A stretch of DNA of 64,000 nt from JAGQYP01 sp041392305 (GCA_041392305.1 JAWKMJ010000019.1:8742-72741); one strand, 5' to 3'; counted from the stretch's first letter, positions 8,119-16,921 are shown. Made by a program: numbers and translations. The notes: generated by a model not told the origin, from the sequence alone.

Positions 8119-8988
8119 ATGAAAAATCCAATCTTCATTGTTATCATTACTTTGATGGCAAATAGTTTGTTCTCAAAAGGAATCGAATTTGAAAAAATGA
8201 CATTAGATGAGGCAAAAGCTAAAGCAAAAAAAGAAAATAAAATAATATTTATTGACTACTATGCAGATTGGTGCGGACCATGTAAATGGCTTGCAAAAAA
8301 TGTTTTTACTGAAGATGAAGTTGGTGAATTGTTCAACACTAATTTTATTAATCTTAAAATCAATGCGGACGAAGATGATTTTATAGGTCGAACCTATAAT
8401 TCTAGCAGTCTACCTACAATGCTCTTTATTGATCACGAGGGGGATCTGAAGAAAAAAGTAGTTGGAGCTATCGACAAACAAACGTTATTGAACAATGCGA
8501 ATTTCGTAATCCACCCCGAAACGGATCCAATCGCACTAAAACGAAGGGAATTCGATGCCGGGAAAAGAGACAAGGATTTCCTATTGGAATTTGCAGGAGT
8601 CCTTTCTGAAGCAGAAATAGATTATGCTTTTGTAATTGATGCATTCCTTTCAGAGCATCCAGATTTGGATCTAAAGGATAAAATTGATTTCACATTCTTT
8701 TATTTAGAAGATGTTCGACAAAATAAAAAAGAACTGTTAGATCTGTTTATGACTGATTTTGGTAGCTTCTACAAAGACGAAGAGTTAAAATCAATGGCAA
8801 TTCAAAAGCTAATCAACCTGTATGTATTCAAAATTGAACAAGATGCTGCTGAAAAAAATGAAGACTTACGAGACACACATATAGAGGAATTAACCAAATT
8901 TGTGAACAAATACAAAATAAAGGAAATTGATAAAGACAAGATATCAGATGCCTTTATAGCCTATTTCAAAGAGAAACTAAAAGAATGA
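8119..8988 (+). CDS. Exported thioredoxin-domain protein
   Basis: 289 residues: a signal peptide (about 1-20), then a thioredoxin fold with the active site WCGPCK at 51-56 and the cis-proline segment SSLPTMLFID near 95. The C-terminal half (about 145-289) is helical and charged and has no family I recognise. The DYYADWCGPCKWL context resembles exported thiol-disulfide reductases of Bacteroidota. The stop overlaps the start of the following amidohydrolase gene (ATGA), so the two are an operon and may act on related envelope substrates. Redox direction cannot be told from sequence. Confidence 0.87.
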   Translation: MKNPIFIVIITLMANSLFSKGIEFEKMTLDEAKAKAKKENKIIFIDYYADWCGPCKWLAKNVFTEDEVGELFNTNFINLKINADEDDFIGRTYNSSSLPTMLFIDHEGDLKKKVVGAIDKQTLLNNANFVIHPETDPIALKRREFDAGKRDKDFLLEFAGVLSEAEIDYAFVIDAFLSEHPDLDLKDKIDFTFFYLEDVRQNKKELLDLFMTDFGSFYKDEELKSMAIQKLINLYVFKIEQDAAEKNEDLRDTHIEELTKFVNKYKIKEIDKDKISDAFIAYFKEKLKE

Positions 8989-10406
8989 GTAAAAACAGAA
9001 GGGACTTCCTAAAACTGAGTCTGGCGGCAGGAGCCTACACCCTTCTGAGTGCTCATAGAACAACTTTATTACTTGACGACGAAACAGTTCCAATCCTAGA
9101 ATACAGTATTGAAAATGGGAGTGTTTTTTATGAAAACAAACTTCAGGAACTTTTTGTAGGAATCGATAAATCAGGTTCTTTAGTTATCAGTAAAGAAAAA
9201 TTACTTGCAAAAAAATATATAGATGCTTCCGGAAAAATAGTGGCGCCAGGTTTCATTGATATTTTAGCCGACAATTCTTCTAACCCTGAAACCACCTATA
9301 AAATTTTTGAATCCTATAAAGTAACCGATGGGGTAACCACGGCTCTTCAACTACATGGAGGGCATCACAAAGCGTCCTATTATTATGGTTATATGGAGAA
9401 CCGCCCTCATTATGTAAATTACGGTGTTTCTACGAAAGTAATGAATGTAAGAAGGGCTTATGGAAGCGTAAGTTCAAGGGTAGCTGCTGTAGAGCGTAAT
9501 TTACAAGAAGGCGCCATTGCTGTATCACATTCCATCGAATACCAACCTACGCCTTTTACAGAACTTTTAGAATATGGTAAAGTAGCCAAAAAATACAATA
9601 GACCATTTTTCCTGCATTTACGCTATTCATCTGAATACCTGGAATTAGAAGGCGTAAAAGAAGCCATTGAAATCGCTCGGCAAACAGGGTGTAAAATGCA
9701 TATTGATCATTTGAATTCAACTGGAGGAACTTTTAATATGGAGGCCGCTTTGCAATTGATTCGGGATGCGAGAATTGAAGGGCTGGAAATTACTACTTGT
9801 GTTTACCCTTACTCCTATTGGGCTACTTATGTGCATTCCAAAAGATTCAATAAGGGATGGAAAGAACGGTATGGGTTAACATATTCGGATTTAACTGTTG
9901 TAGGAACTGGAGAAATACTAAATGCATCTAGTTTTTATAAGTACAGACAACGAGCAGGTATTTTAGTTGCCGTTCCTGAAGGCACAGTTCCTATGGATAA
10001 CACTGTTAATTTAGCTCTAAAAGAAGAATTTTGCCTAATAGGTTCTGATGGAGGAATTGAAAGAAGCACACGGGCCAACAACCACCCAAGAGGTGCAGGA
10101 TGTTTTGCCACTTCGATTAAACATCTACGATCGATTGGCCTCAGTATGGAAGAAACTTTAAAAAAAATTACCTATTTACCTACTCAGTTACTTTATCCAG
10201 TATTGAGTAAAAAAGGAATGTTAGAAAATGGATACGATGCCGATTTAGTCATATTCGATCCTGCGACTATCGACGGTGCAGCTACACCACAGAATCCAAA
10301 TCAATATTCAAATGGCATAGATTATGTCTTTGTAAATGGGCAAATTGCTGTTGTCCAAAAGGAATTAAAAGTTTTGAATGGTCGTTCAATTAAGTTGGTT
10401 GTTTAG
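8985..10406 (+). CDS. Tat-exported amidohydrolase-superfamily protein, D-aminoacylase-like
   Basis: 473 residues beginning with a twin-arginine signal (RRDFLKLSLAAGAY). The TIM-barrel part matches N-acyl-D-amino-acid deacylase/amidohydrolase proteins: APGFID at 87-92, GVTTALQLHGGHH at 116-128, HLRYSSEY from 211, KMHIDHLNS (His239, His242) and a later IGSDGG carrying the catalytic-Asp position. The first metal motif is altered: the usual GFIDxHxH reads GFIDILAD, so both His are missing. This may mean one metal, or a lost or changed activity. The start overlaps the thioredoxin-like gene by 4 nt. Confidence 0.8.
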   Translation: MSKNRRDFLKLSLAAGAYTLLSAHRTTLLLDDETVPILEYSIENGSVFYENKLQELFVGIDKSGSLVISKEKLLAKKYIDASGKIVAPGFIDILADNSSNPETTYKIFESYKVTDGVTTALQLHGGHHKASYYYGYMENRPHYVNYGVSTKVMNVRRAYGSVSSRVAAVERNLQEGAIAVSHSIEYQPTPFTELLEYGKVAKKYNRPFFLHLRYSSEYLELEGVKEAIEIARQTGCKMHIDHLNSTGGTFNMEAALQLIRDARIEGLEITTCVYPYSYWATYVHSKRFNKGWKERYGLTYSDLTVVGTGEILNASSFYKYRQRAGILVAVPEGTVPMDNTVNLALKEEFCLIGSDGGIERSTRANNHPRGAGCFATSIKHLRSIGLSMEETLKKITYLPTQLLYPVLSKKGMLENGYDADLVIFDPATIDGAATPQNPNQYSNGIDYVFVNGQIAVVQKELKVLNGRSIKLVV

Positions 10407-10422
10407 ATTCTAATATCAAAAA

Positions 10423-10444
10423 AAGCCCCGATTTCTCGAGGCTT
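10423..10444. terminator. Bidirectional terminator between convergent genes
   Basis: A 9-bp stem (AAGCCCCGA / TCGAGGCTT, one mismatch) with loop TTTC, preceded by an A-run and followed by CCTTT. It lies between the ends of the amidohydrolase gene and the exbD operon and can serve both strands. Confidence 0.75.
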
Positions 10445-10469
10445 CCTTTATAAAAGTTAACTAATTTCT

Positions 10470-10934
10470 CTAGTTGTTGATCCTTTGCTTTGCAGCATAA
10501 CAGATCTTCAGGGCGTTGATATCTCTTAAAGATTCTTTTACACCCGATACCAATCCCATTTTTACTCCTTCATCGATTTTCATAGAAGTAACGATGTATT
10601 GAATATCCCGTTCTTTACTCTGTACTTTTTCAAGTTTCCATCTGGCGACACTTAAAACACTAACTGTTAGCTCCCCATCCAGCTGAATCATATCTCTATT
10701 CCCACCATCAATTGGTTTTCCGATATAAAGAAAATCCACTTCATTCAACTGTTTAAGAGAAGTGATGTCGGTCACTGAACTCCCTTCAGGAATTTCAATT
10801 TCCACCAACATGTCTACCTCCTTCATTGTTGTAGCAACCATGAAAAAGAACAGAAGCATAAATACGATGTCGGGTAGTGCAGAAGTATTGACTCCCGGTA
10901 CACCTTTCTTTCCTCCTTTTCTAAACTTAGACAT
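10470..10934 (-). CDS. exbD: ExbD/TolR-family biopolymer transport protein (last gene of the operon)
   Basis: 154 residues with a short basic N-terminus, one membrane helix (LPDIVFMLLFFFMVATTM, about 20-37, with the conserved proton-path Asp in ALPDIVF) and a periplasmic domain. With ExbB it uses the proton-motive force to energise TonB or a related transducer. It is the fourth gene of a tightly packed operon (gap 5 nt to the preceding exbD), and Bacteroidota commonly encode two ExbD proteins in tandem. No tonB lies in the cluster. Confidence 0.9.
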   Translation of the reverse strand: MSKFRKGGKKGVPGVNTSALPDIVFMLLFFFMVATTMKEVDMLVEIEIPEGSSVTDITSLKQLNEVDFLYIGKPIDGGNRDMIQLDGELTVSVLSVARWKLEKVQSKERDIQYIVTSMKIDEGVKMGLVSGVKESLRDINALKICYAAKQRINN

Positions 10935-10939
10935 AACAA

Positions 10940-11689
10940 TTAATTTTTAATTTTCGCTTCCGCAATTCTTTGAGGTACAAGCTGCTTAACTGTTTTGATC
11001 AATAATAGATCTTCTTCCGTTTTTGCCCTATCATCTTTGGCATCCACCTCTGTAAAGATCTGTCCGTCAAAAAGTTCTTTGGAAATCTCATTTCTCATGT
11101 CATCAATTGCTCTTTGCAGTTGATCTTGTACTTGAAAGTACAATCCATAACTGGTTTGAATCTGATTTGATAATGAGATCGTTGCAAACTTTGAAATCTC
11201 GTAATAACCACCTTTCGCCCTAATATCCGGAACATTTAAAATGATTTCTTCACGATCTTTCCAGTTTTCCAATTCCTTTTCAACAAACTTATTTTCAGGA
11301 GATTCTTTAAGTTGAGCTTCAAATTCTGCAATTCTCTGCTTTACAGTATTTAAGTCATAAAAATTCCACATAGGGAAATTTCCATCTTTTTCAACTCCTC
11401 CTTTATTCATCTCATAAAACTCTCGAGCAAGGTCGTAAATGTCTTCAACCTCAACATATTCATTCCGCACCAATAATAAATCGTCATTGTTGGCCATGAC
11501 GTTCAGAATATTTCTTTGTTTTACGATAACATCTTGTACGTTATTCTCAAGTTTTTGCGGCATATTTCTAATGATTCCCTTATCCTTGTCCATGGTTGTT
11601 GTTACCAGGAAGAAGATCAACAAAAGGAAGGCAATATCTGCCATTGACCCTGCATTGATTTCTGGAATTTCTCTTTTAGCTTTTGCCAT
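10940..11689 (-). CDS. exbD: ExbD/TolR-family protein with enlarged periplasmic domain
   Basis: 249 residues, longer than the usual 130-160 for ExbD. The N-terminal membrane helix follows GSMADIAFLLLIFFLV with the conserved Asp; KDKGIIRNMP follows. The periplasmic region has an inserted charged, coiled-coil-like stretch around residues 100-145. The C-terminal VPQRIAEAKI is shared with the orphan ExbD at 55981-56565, so the two are paralogues. Gene order is exbB, 4-TM protein, this gene, second exbD, all on one strand with gaps of 4-7 nt. Confidence 0.9.
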   Translation of the reverse strand: MAKAKREIPEINAGSMADIAFLLLIFFLVTTTMDKDKGIIRNMPQKLENNVQDVIVKQRNILNVMANNDDLLLVRNEYVEVEDIYDLAREFYEMNKGGVEKDGNFPMWNFYDLNTVKQRIAEFEAQLKESPENKFVEKELENWKDREEIILNVPDIRAKGGYYEISKFATISLSNQIQTSYGLYFQVQDQLQRAIDDMRNEISKELFDGQIFTEVDAKDDRAKTEEDLLLIKTVKQLVPQRIAEAKIKN

Positions 11690-11696
11690 CTTAAAC

Positions 11697-12179
11697 TTAT
11701 TTCTTGATTACATACTTCATAATTGGCCCCATGAAAATTGCCAGGATCACTGCAATCACAAAAAGGAGAATGAACAAGCCAATTCCCGAACTTGCAATTA
11801 CTGCGTCAGTATCTGTGTTTCCCTTTTCAGCTAATGCCTTAGAAACAGTAGAACCTGAATTAATTCCATAGAAAATTCCAACTAAAATTGCTATAATTCC
11901 TGTAGACAGTAATGATTTCTTATTCTTACCAAAATTGGTTATCAAAGCCATCACTGTAAATGCTACAATCAGCACAAGTACAAGGCCTAACAAAGCCCAT
12001 ATCGTAAAATTTAAAATTACCGATACAGCTCCAGCTTGCGCTTTGATCTGATCCTGAGTAGGATTGTCGTCCGCTCCGGGAGCGATGTTTACAAAGAGGT
12101 AGATTGCAAGAATCACCCCAATTGCGGCTAGCCCCCAAACAACAACAGTTTTTATTGTGTTTATTAATTTGCTATCCAT
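11697..12179 (-). CDS. Small four-helix membrane protein of the exbB-exbD operon
   Basis: 160 residues with four predicted membrane segments (about 8-28, 52-78, 88-108 and 130-152) and short loops. No enzymatic motif is visible. It lies 4 nt after exbB and 7 nt before exbD, so it is part of the same transcript; the position suggests a structural or regulatory partner of the proton channel. I know similar small membrane proteins at this position in Bacteroidota exb operons but no established function. Confidence 0.75.
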   Translation of the reverse strand: MDSKLINTIKTVVVWGLAAIGVILAIYLFVNIAPGADDNPTQDQIKAQAGAVSVILNFTIWALLGLVLVLIVAFTVMALITNFGKNKKSLLSTGIIAILVGIFYGINSGSTVSKALAEKGNTDTDAVIASSGIGLFILLFVIAVILAIFMGPIMKYVIKK

Positions 12180-12183
12180 TTTT

Positions 12184-13050
12184 TTATCTTTTTACAGCAT
12201 TATGCTTAATCAACAGATCTACTAAAGTGATAGAAGAGTCTTCCATTTCGTTTACAAGACCTTCAATTTTTGCAATAATAACGTTGTAGAAAATTTGCAG
12301 AATGATCGCAACGATCAAACCAAATACAGTTGTCAAAAGTGCTACTTTAATACCATCAGCAACCAAAGATGGAGATACTGTACCTGCTTCTGCAATCTTA
12401 TCAAAAGCTTGAATCATCCCGATTACTGTTCCCATAAATCCAAGCATTGGCGCAAGAGCAATAAACAATGTAATCCAGGATACACCTTTGTCTAATAATC
12501 CCATTTGAACACCTCCGTAGGATACAACTGATTTTTCAACCATTTCCAATCCTTCTTCTGATCTATCCAAACCTTGGTAATAAATAGAAGCAATAGGTCC
12601 TCTAGTGTTTTTAGCAATTTCCTTAGCAGCTTCAACACCGCCGTTTGCTAGTGCTTCGTCGATCTCCTGAATGAATTTCTTTGTGTTGATCGAAGAAAGA
12701 TTTAAATAAATAATTCTTTCAATAACTAAAGCCAATCCGAAGATCAAACATACCAATACGATTCCCATGAAATCGGCACCACCTTCGATGAATTTAGTTT
12801 TCAAAGTGTTTGTGAAGCTTTTTTCAACTTCTGGAGCTGATTCTTCATTCTTTTTGTCGTTTTTTTCAGGCTCTGCAGCTGGTGCAGGTTGTGCGGCAAC
12901 ATCGGGTTCATCAGCAGTCGCTGACTCCTCTGGATTTCCCTCTGCCATTTCAACACCGTCTCCGGCTCCTCCTTCATCTTGTGCATAAACATTACTAGTT
13001 CCGAAAAACACCATTCCGGCAATAGCTAACGAAGCAATTAACTTTTTCAT
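12184..13050 (-). CDS. exbB: ExbB/TolQ/MotA-family proton channel with N-terminal extension
   Basis: 288 residues. A cleavable-looking signal (MKKLIASLAIAGMVFFGTSNVYAQ) is followed by a periplasmic stretch rich in Glu, Ala, Pro and Asp (about 25-75). Three membrane helices come next (about 95-115, 190-212 and 232-255), and APMLGFMGTVIGMIQAF marks the family. This extended N-terminus is usual in Bacteroidota ExbB. The protein forms the pentameric channel around the ExbD helices. It is the first gene of the exbB operon; I see no perfect TAnnTTTG box in the 150 nt upstream. Confidence 0.93.
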   Translation of the reverse strand: MKKLIASLAIAGMVFFGTSNVYAQDEGGAGDGVEMAEGNPEESATADEPDVAAQPAPAAEPEKNDKKNEESAPEVEKSFTNTLKTKFIEGGADFMGIVLVCLIFGLALVIERIIYLNLSSINTKKFIQEIDEALANGGVEAAKEIAKNTRGPIASIYYQGLDRSEEGLEMVEKSVVSYGGVQMGLLDKGVSWITLFIALAPMLGFMGTVIGMIQAFDKIAEAGTVSPSLVADGIKVALLTTVFGLIVAIILQIFYNVIIAKIEGLVNEMEDSSITLVDLLIKHNAVKR

Positions 13051-13208
13051 AATCTTCTGATTAGTTTAACTTTTAACTTTTATTTATTTAATTTATTTAC
13101 ACTATAAACTCTGGAATTTTACACTACAAACCCAAAGTAAGAAGGCACTAAAGTACAAAAATTTTGTTACTCACAAGGTTTCTGATAAATGCCAACAAAA
13201 AATTAATG

Positions 13209-14243
13209 TTAAATTGACATTTCACCTACCAGATTTGACCTTAAAAGCGCCTTCGCCTCTTCTATTTTTGTCTCCTTTCCAAGTACATACATCATCTTGC
13301 AAACAGCGGCTTCAAATGTAAGATCCTTTCCAGAGATTGCACCTACTTCTTTCAACCACAAGCCTGACTCATAAACACCTTCTCTTACCATACCATTGAG
13401 GCACTGGGTTATATTCAATAAAACTCCTCCTCTTGAGGTAAAATCTTTCAATGCATTTTGGAGTTTAGGATATTTAAACATATTCCCGTTTCCAAAACTT
13501 TCAATTACGATTCCTTTCAGCTCCGGATTTTCAATAGCAGGCAAAATAAAATCCGCATTCATTCCCGGAAAAGCACGTATTGTTATAATCTTATTATTCC
13601 AATTTTGTTCTAACACCAATTCTCTTTTCTCCATATTCGTGAAGTTAGATGCCAAATGGTATTCAATTTCCACACCAGCCTCGGCTAAAATGGGAAAATT
13701 TGGGGATACAAATGCCTCAAAATGACTCGCCGAATGTTTGGTAGTTCGATTACCTCTATACAAATGGTATTCAAAATAAATGCATACCTCTTTGATGATC
13801 GACTCCCCATCGGGTTGCTTGGCCGCTGCAATTTCAATGGCGGTAATTAAGTTCTCCTTTCCATCTGTTCGAATGATTCCAATGGGCAGTTGAGATCCGG
13901 TGAGAATGACAGGTTTGTCCAAGCCATTCAACATGAAACTTAATGCGGATGCCGTGAATGCCATAGTATCAGAACCGTGAAGAACAACGAACCCATCAAA
14001 CCTCTGATAGTTTTCAAAAATGATCTTTCCGATTCGATTCCAATCCTCAATTTTCATTTCTGACGAATCGATAGGGTTTTCAAACTCAATACATTCTATT
14101 TGAATTTCAAAACGAGTAAGCTCAGGCACATGTTTATATAGGTTTTCAAAATTGAATGGTATATAAGAATTGGATTCCGGATCTTGGATCATTCCGATAG
14201 TACCTCCTGTATAAATCAATAAAACACTTGCGGTATCCTGCAT
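13209..14243 (-). CDS. ansA: Type I L-asparaginase
   Basis: 344 residues of the cytoplasmic asparaginase family, hydrolysing asparagine to aspartate and ammonia. Both active-site signatures are present: IYTGGTIGM at the N-terminus with the nucleophilic Thr, and VVLHGSDTMAFTASAL near residue 90, with GSQLPIGIIRTDGKENL following and its Lys. No signal peptide, which fits type I. It lies 104 nt downstream of tatD on the same strand and may be cotranscribed; tatD-ansA-exbB order is, as far as I recall, common in Flavobacteriales. Confidence 0.95.
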   Translation of the reverse strand: MQDTASVLLIYTGGTIGMIQDPESNSYIPFNFENLYKHVPELTRFEIQIECIEFENPIDSSEMKIEDWNRIGKIIFENYQRFDGFVVLHGSDTMAFTASALSFMLNGLDKPVILTGSQLPIGIIRTDGKENLITAIEIAAAKQPDGESIIKEVCIYFEYHLYRGNRTTKHSASHFEAFVSPNFPILAEAGVEIEYHLASNFTNMEKRELVLEQNWNNKIITIRAFPGMNADFILPAIENPELKGIVIESFGNGNMFKYPKLQNALKDFTSRGGVLLNITQCLNGMVREGVYESGLWLKEVGAISGKDLTFEAAVCKMMYVLGKETKIEEAKALLRSNLVGEMSI

Positions 14244-14347
14244 TGAAACTACTTTTGTCTGAAGTAAGAACTCAAATCTACATCATAAATTTTACAAAAC
14301 AAGAAATCAATTACTAAACTGAAGCAATCATTGAGTAAAGCATAAAA

Positions 14348-15118
14348 TCATATATTGAACAAGGTTTTGGCGTTCTTTGTGGTGATTTGTGCAATTTTAT
14401 CTATCTCCATCAACTTTAGATCTGCCAAAAACTGTGCGATATTATTTGTGTATGATGGTTCATTGCGCTTCCCTCTATGCGGTACAGGTGCTAAATACGG
14501 TGCATCTGTTTCCAAAAGAATTCTATCCATCGGTATTGCATCCACAAAACTCTTAAGTGTACTGTTTTTAAAGGTCAAAACACCTCCTAAACCGAAATAG
14601 AAGTTTTTGTACGATTTCACCTTTTCAATTTCACTTTCCTCCCCAATGAAACAATGAAAAACACCTCTCAGGTCTGCCGTCATCTCTTCATCTAAAACAG
14701 CAAAAATTTCCTTCATGGAATCTCTAGCATGTATGATAATTGGTAATTCGTACTTTTTTGCCATTCGAATTTGAGCTCTAAAAGCTTCCGCTTGTTCTGC
14801 TTGAAGGGATTTATCCCAATACAAATCAATGCCAATTTCTCCTACAGCGATATACTTCCCTGTTTGCAATTCCTTTTCTACCCATTCCATCTGATCTGCA
14901 AAATCAGACTTAACTGAACAGGGGTGAATTCCCATTGCCATTGAAAAAAAATCGGGATCACTTGAATAAAGTCTGAGCATTGGCTGAAAAGATTCTTCAT
15001 CTATATTGGGTAATACTATTTTTGAGACTTGATGCGACTTTGCACGAAAAATTACCTCGTTTAAGTCTGCTCGAAACTCATCCGAATATAAATGACAATG
15101 CGTATCTATAAAATTCAT
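14348..15118 (-). CDS. tatD: TatD-family metal-dependent deoxyribonuclease
   Basis: 256 residues, an amidohydrolase-fold nuclease. Metal ligands are visible in FIDTHCHLY at the N-terminus, VGEIGIDLYWDKS, IIHARDS, FHCFIGEESE and LLETDAPYLAPVPHRGK. TatD proteins act as 3'-5' DNases in DNA repair and nucleic-acid turnover; despite the name they are not part of Tat transport. Length is normal. A perfect TATATTTG box ends only 4 nt before the ATG, giving a leaderless transcript. It is divergent from the GT9 gene. Confidence 0.94.
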   Translation of the reverse strand: MNFIDTHCHLYSDEFRADLNEVIFRAKSHQVSKIVLPNIDEESFQPMLRLYSSDPDFFSMAMGIHPCSVKSDFADQMEWVEKELQTGKYIAVGEIGIDLYWDKSLQAEQAEAFRAQIRMAKKYELPIIIHARDSMKEIFAVLDEEMTADLRGVFHCFIGEESEIEKVKSYKNFYFGLGGVLTFKNSTLKSFVDAIPMDRILLETDAPYLAPVPHRGKRNEPSYTNNIAQFLADLKLMEIDKIAQITTKNAKTLFNI

Positions 15119-15122
15119 CTGG

Positions 15123-15155
15123 CAAATATAGTTTGAGCATTTGAGATTTACACAA
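15123..15155 (-). promoter_or_regulatory. Promoter TTG-N22-TATATTTG of tatD
   Basis: The -7 box is at 15130-15123 and the -33 TTG at 15155-15153 on the minus strand. The ATG follows the box after 4 nt. Confidence 0.68.
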
Positions 15156-15168
15156 TCTTTTATATTTG
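15141..15168 (+). promoter_or_regulatory. Promoter TTG-N17-TATATTTG of the GT9 gene
   Basis: TTG at 15141-15143 and TATATTTG at 15161-15168. The box is followed after 6 nt by GTG at 15175. The -33 elements of this promoter and the divergent tatD promoter are interleaved, so the two probably compete or are co-regulated. Confidence 0.65.
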
Positions 15169-15174
15169 TATCAG

Positions 15175-16161
15175 GTGACCAAATTTCTTCTTATACGATT
15201 TAGTTCTATCGGTGATATTGTATTGACTACGCCGGTTATTCGCTGTTTAAAAGAACAATATTCAGACGAAGTGGAGATTCATTTTTTAACAAAGAGTAGT
15301 TTTGCTGATCTTGTTCAGCACAACCCCTATATCTCAAAATGTCATTTTTTAGGAGATTCAACTAGTGCCTTGATTCAAAAGCTGAAAGAAGAACAATTTG
15401 ACTATATTATTGACCTTCACCATAATCTAAGAACCTTGCGTATTAAAAAAGCTTTGGGAATTCAAGCCCATTCATTTAAGAAACTGAATATTGAAAAGTG
15501 GTTACTCGTCAACTTCAAAAAAGATAAATTACCTCAAAAACATATTGTTGATCGATATATGGAAACATTGGAGTCCTTTGGAATCAATAATGACGGAAAA
15601 GGACTAGACTATTTTTATCCAAATAATTTTCAGATTGACCCCTCACAACTTGGACTTCCACATAAGTACATCGCTTTAGTTATGGGTGCCCAATTCAATA
15701 CTAAAAAGTTTCCATTTCAAAAGGTAGAGGAACTCTGTCAAACTTTGCAAATACCGGTTGTTTTAATAGGAGGGCCAGAGGAAAAAACGGAAGGTGAAAT
15801 TATTGCATCCAAATTGCAACATGTGACCTCTCTTTGTGGAAAAACCGGTCTATTGGAATCAGCCAAAGTAGTTGAAAATGCTTTGGTGGTAGTCTGCAAT
15901 GATACTGGATTTATGCATATTGCCTCCGCCTTTCAGAAACCTGTAGTTTCCATTTGGGGCAATACAGTGCCAGAATTTGGAATGTATCCCTATCTCGAGA
16001 AAAATAGCTTTAGCATCCATGAAGTGAAGAATCTGAATTGTAGACCTTGCTCAAAAATTGGGTTCAAAGAATGTCCCAAAAAACACTTTAACTGCATGAA
16101 TCAGCAAAACCTAGAAGAAATTCGATTGCAAATTCAGGCGTTTATTTCCCTCCACTCTTAA
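15175..16161 (+). CDS. Glycosyltransferase family 9 protein, heptosyltransferase-like
   Basis: 328 residues from GTG at 15175; the in-frame TTG at 15166 is part of the -7 promoter box and is rejected. The N-terminus (KFLLIRFSSIGDIVLTTPVIRCL) and later VCNDTGFMHIASAF with VSIWGNTVPEFGMYP are GT9 signatures (ADP-heptose:LPS heptosyltransferase fold, GT-B). A Cys-rich C-terminal end (CRPCSKIGFKECPK) is common in these proteins. The role is probably addition of a sugar to lipopolysaccharide core at the inner membrane; the sugar cannot be inferred. The end overlaps convergent hemD by 20 nt. Confidence 0.9.
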   Translation: MTKFLLIRFSSIGDIVLTTPVIRCLKEQYSDEVEIHFLTKSSFADLVQHNPYISKCHFLGDSTSALIQKLKEEQFDYIIDLHHNLRTLRIKKALGIQAHSFKKLNIEKWLLVNFKKDKLPQKHIVDRYMETLESFGINNDGKGLDYFYPNNFQIDPSQLGLPHKYIALVMGAQFNTKKFPFQKVEELCQTLQIPVVLIGGPEEKTEGEIIASKLQHVTSLCGKTGLLESAKVVENALVVVCNDTGFMHIASAFQKPVVSIWGNTVPEFGMYPYLEKNSFSIHEVKNLNCRPCSKIGFKECPKKHFNCMNQQNLEEIRLQIQAFISLHS

Positions 16162-16885
16162 CAAAATTCTCAATCGCCATTGTCATGGATGGGAACTGAG
16201 GTTGAGGTGCATGTACATCCAATCTCAAATTTCTATCTTTAATCGCCTTAGCCGTTGTGGGTCCAAAAGCAGCAATTTTGGTGTTGTTTTGTTTGAAATT
16301 TGGAAAGTTTTTGAACAAAGATTCGATTCCAGAAGGGCTAAAAAACACAAGCATGTCGTATTTTATATCTGCCAAATCTGATAAATCACTTGCAACTGTC
16401 CGATACAATTCCGCTTTGGTAAACTGAATATTGTGTTCTTCAAGGCAGTCAGGAATTCTTTGTCTCAGAATGTCAGAACATGGAAGTAAAAACTTCTCAT
16501 CTTTATTCTTTTTTAAGGCATCAATTAAATCAAGAATTGTACGCTCGCCGTAAAAGATCTTTCTTTTGCGATAGACCACGTATTTTTGCAGATAATATGC
16601 TGTAGACTCAGACAAGCAAAAATATTTCATGCTGTCAGGAACTGTAAATCTTACCTCTTTTGCAATTCTGAAGAAATGATCTACGGCTGTTCTACTCGTA
16701 AAAATAACCGCAGTAAAATCTTTGAGATCAATCCGTTGTTTTCTGAATTCTTGAACATCAACTCCTTCCACATGTATGAATGAGCGGAAATCAATCTGCA
16801 ACCCACACTTCTCTGCCAAATCAAAATAAGGTGATTTTTCTCCCTCAGGTTTTGGTTGCGAAACTAAAATAGTTTTAATACTCAA
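16142..16885 (-). CDS. hemD: Uroporphyrinogen-III synthase family protein
   Basis: 247 residues matching the two-lobed HemD fold: ILVSQPKPEGEKSPYFDLAEK at the N-terminus, DFTAVIFTSRTAVDHFF, then DMLVFFSPSGIESLF and KIAAFGPTTAKAIKDRNL in the second half. The enzyme closes hydroxymethylbilane to uroporphyrinogen III in haem synthesis. The only plausible start is a TTG at 16885; no ATG precedes the conserved region. It follows the DUF4271 gene by 36 nt on the same strand, a pairing I associate with Bacteroidota. HemD sequences diverge strongly, so the call rests on pattern plus context. Confidence 0.87.
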   Translation of the reverse strand: MSIKTILVSQPKPEGEKSPYFDLAEKCGLQIDFRSFIHVEGVDVQEFRKQRIDLKDFTAVIFTSRTAVDHFFRIAKEVRFTVPDSMKYFCLSESTAYYLQKYVVYRKRKIFYGERTILDLIDALKKNKDEKFLLPCSDILRQRIPDCLEEHNIQFTKAELYRTVASDLSDLADIKYDMLVFFSPSGIESLFKNFPNFKQNNTKIAAFGPTTAKAIKDRNLRLDVHAPQPQFPSMTMAIENFVKSGGK

Positions 16886-16921
16886 TTTTAATAAATTTAA
16901 TTGTCTAAAACTTTAGCTAAC

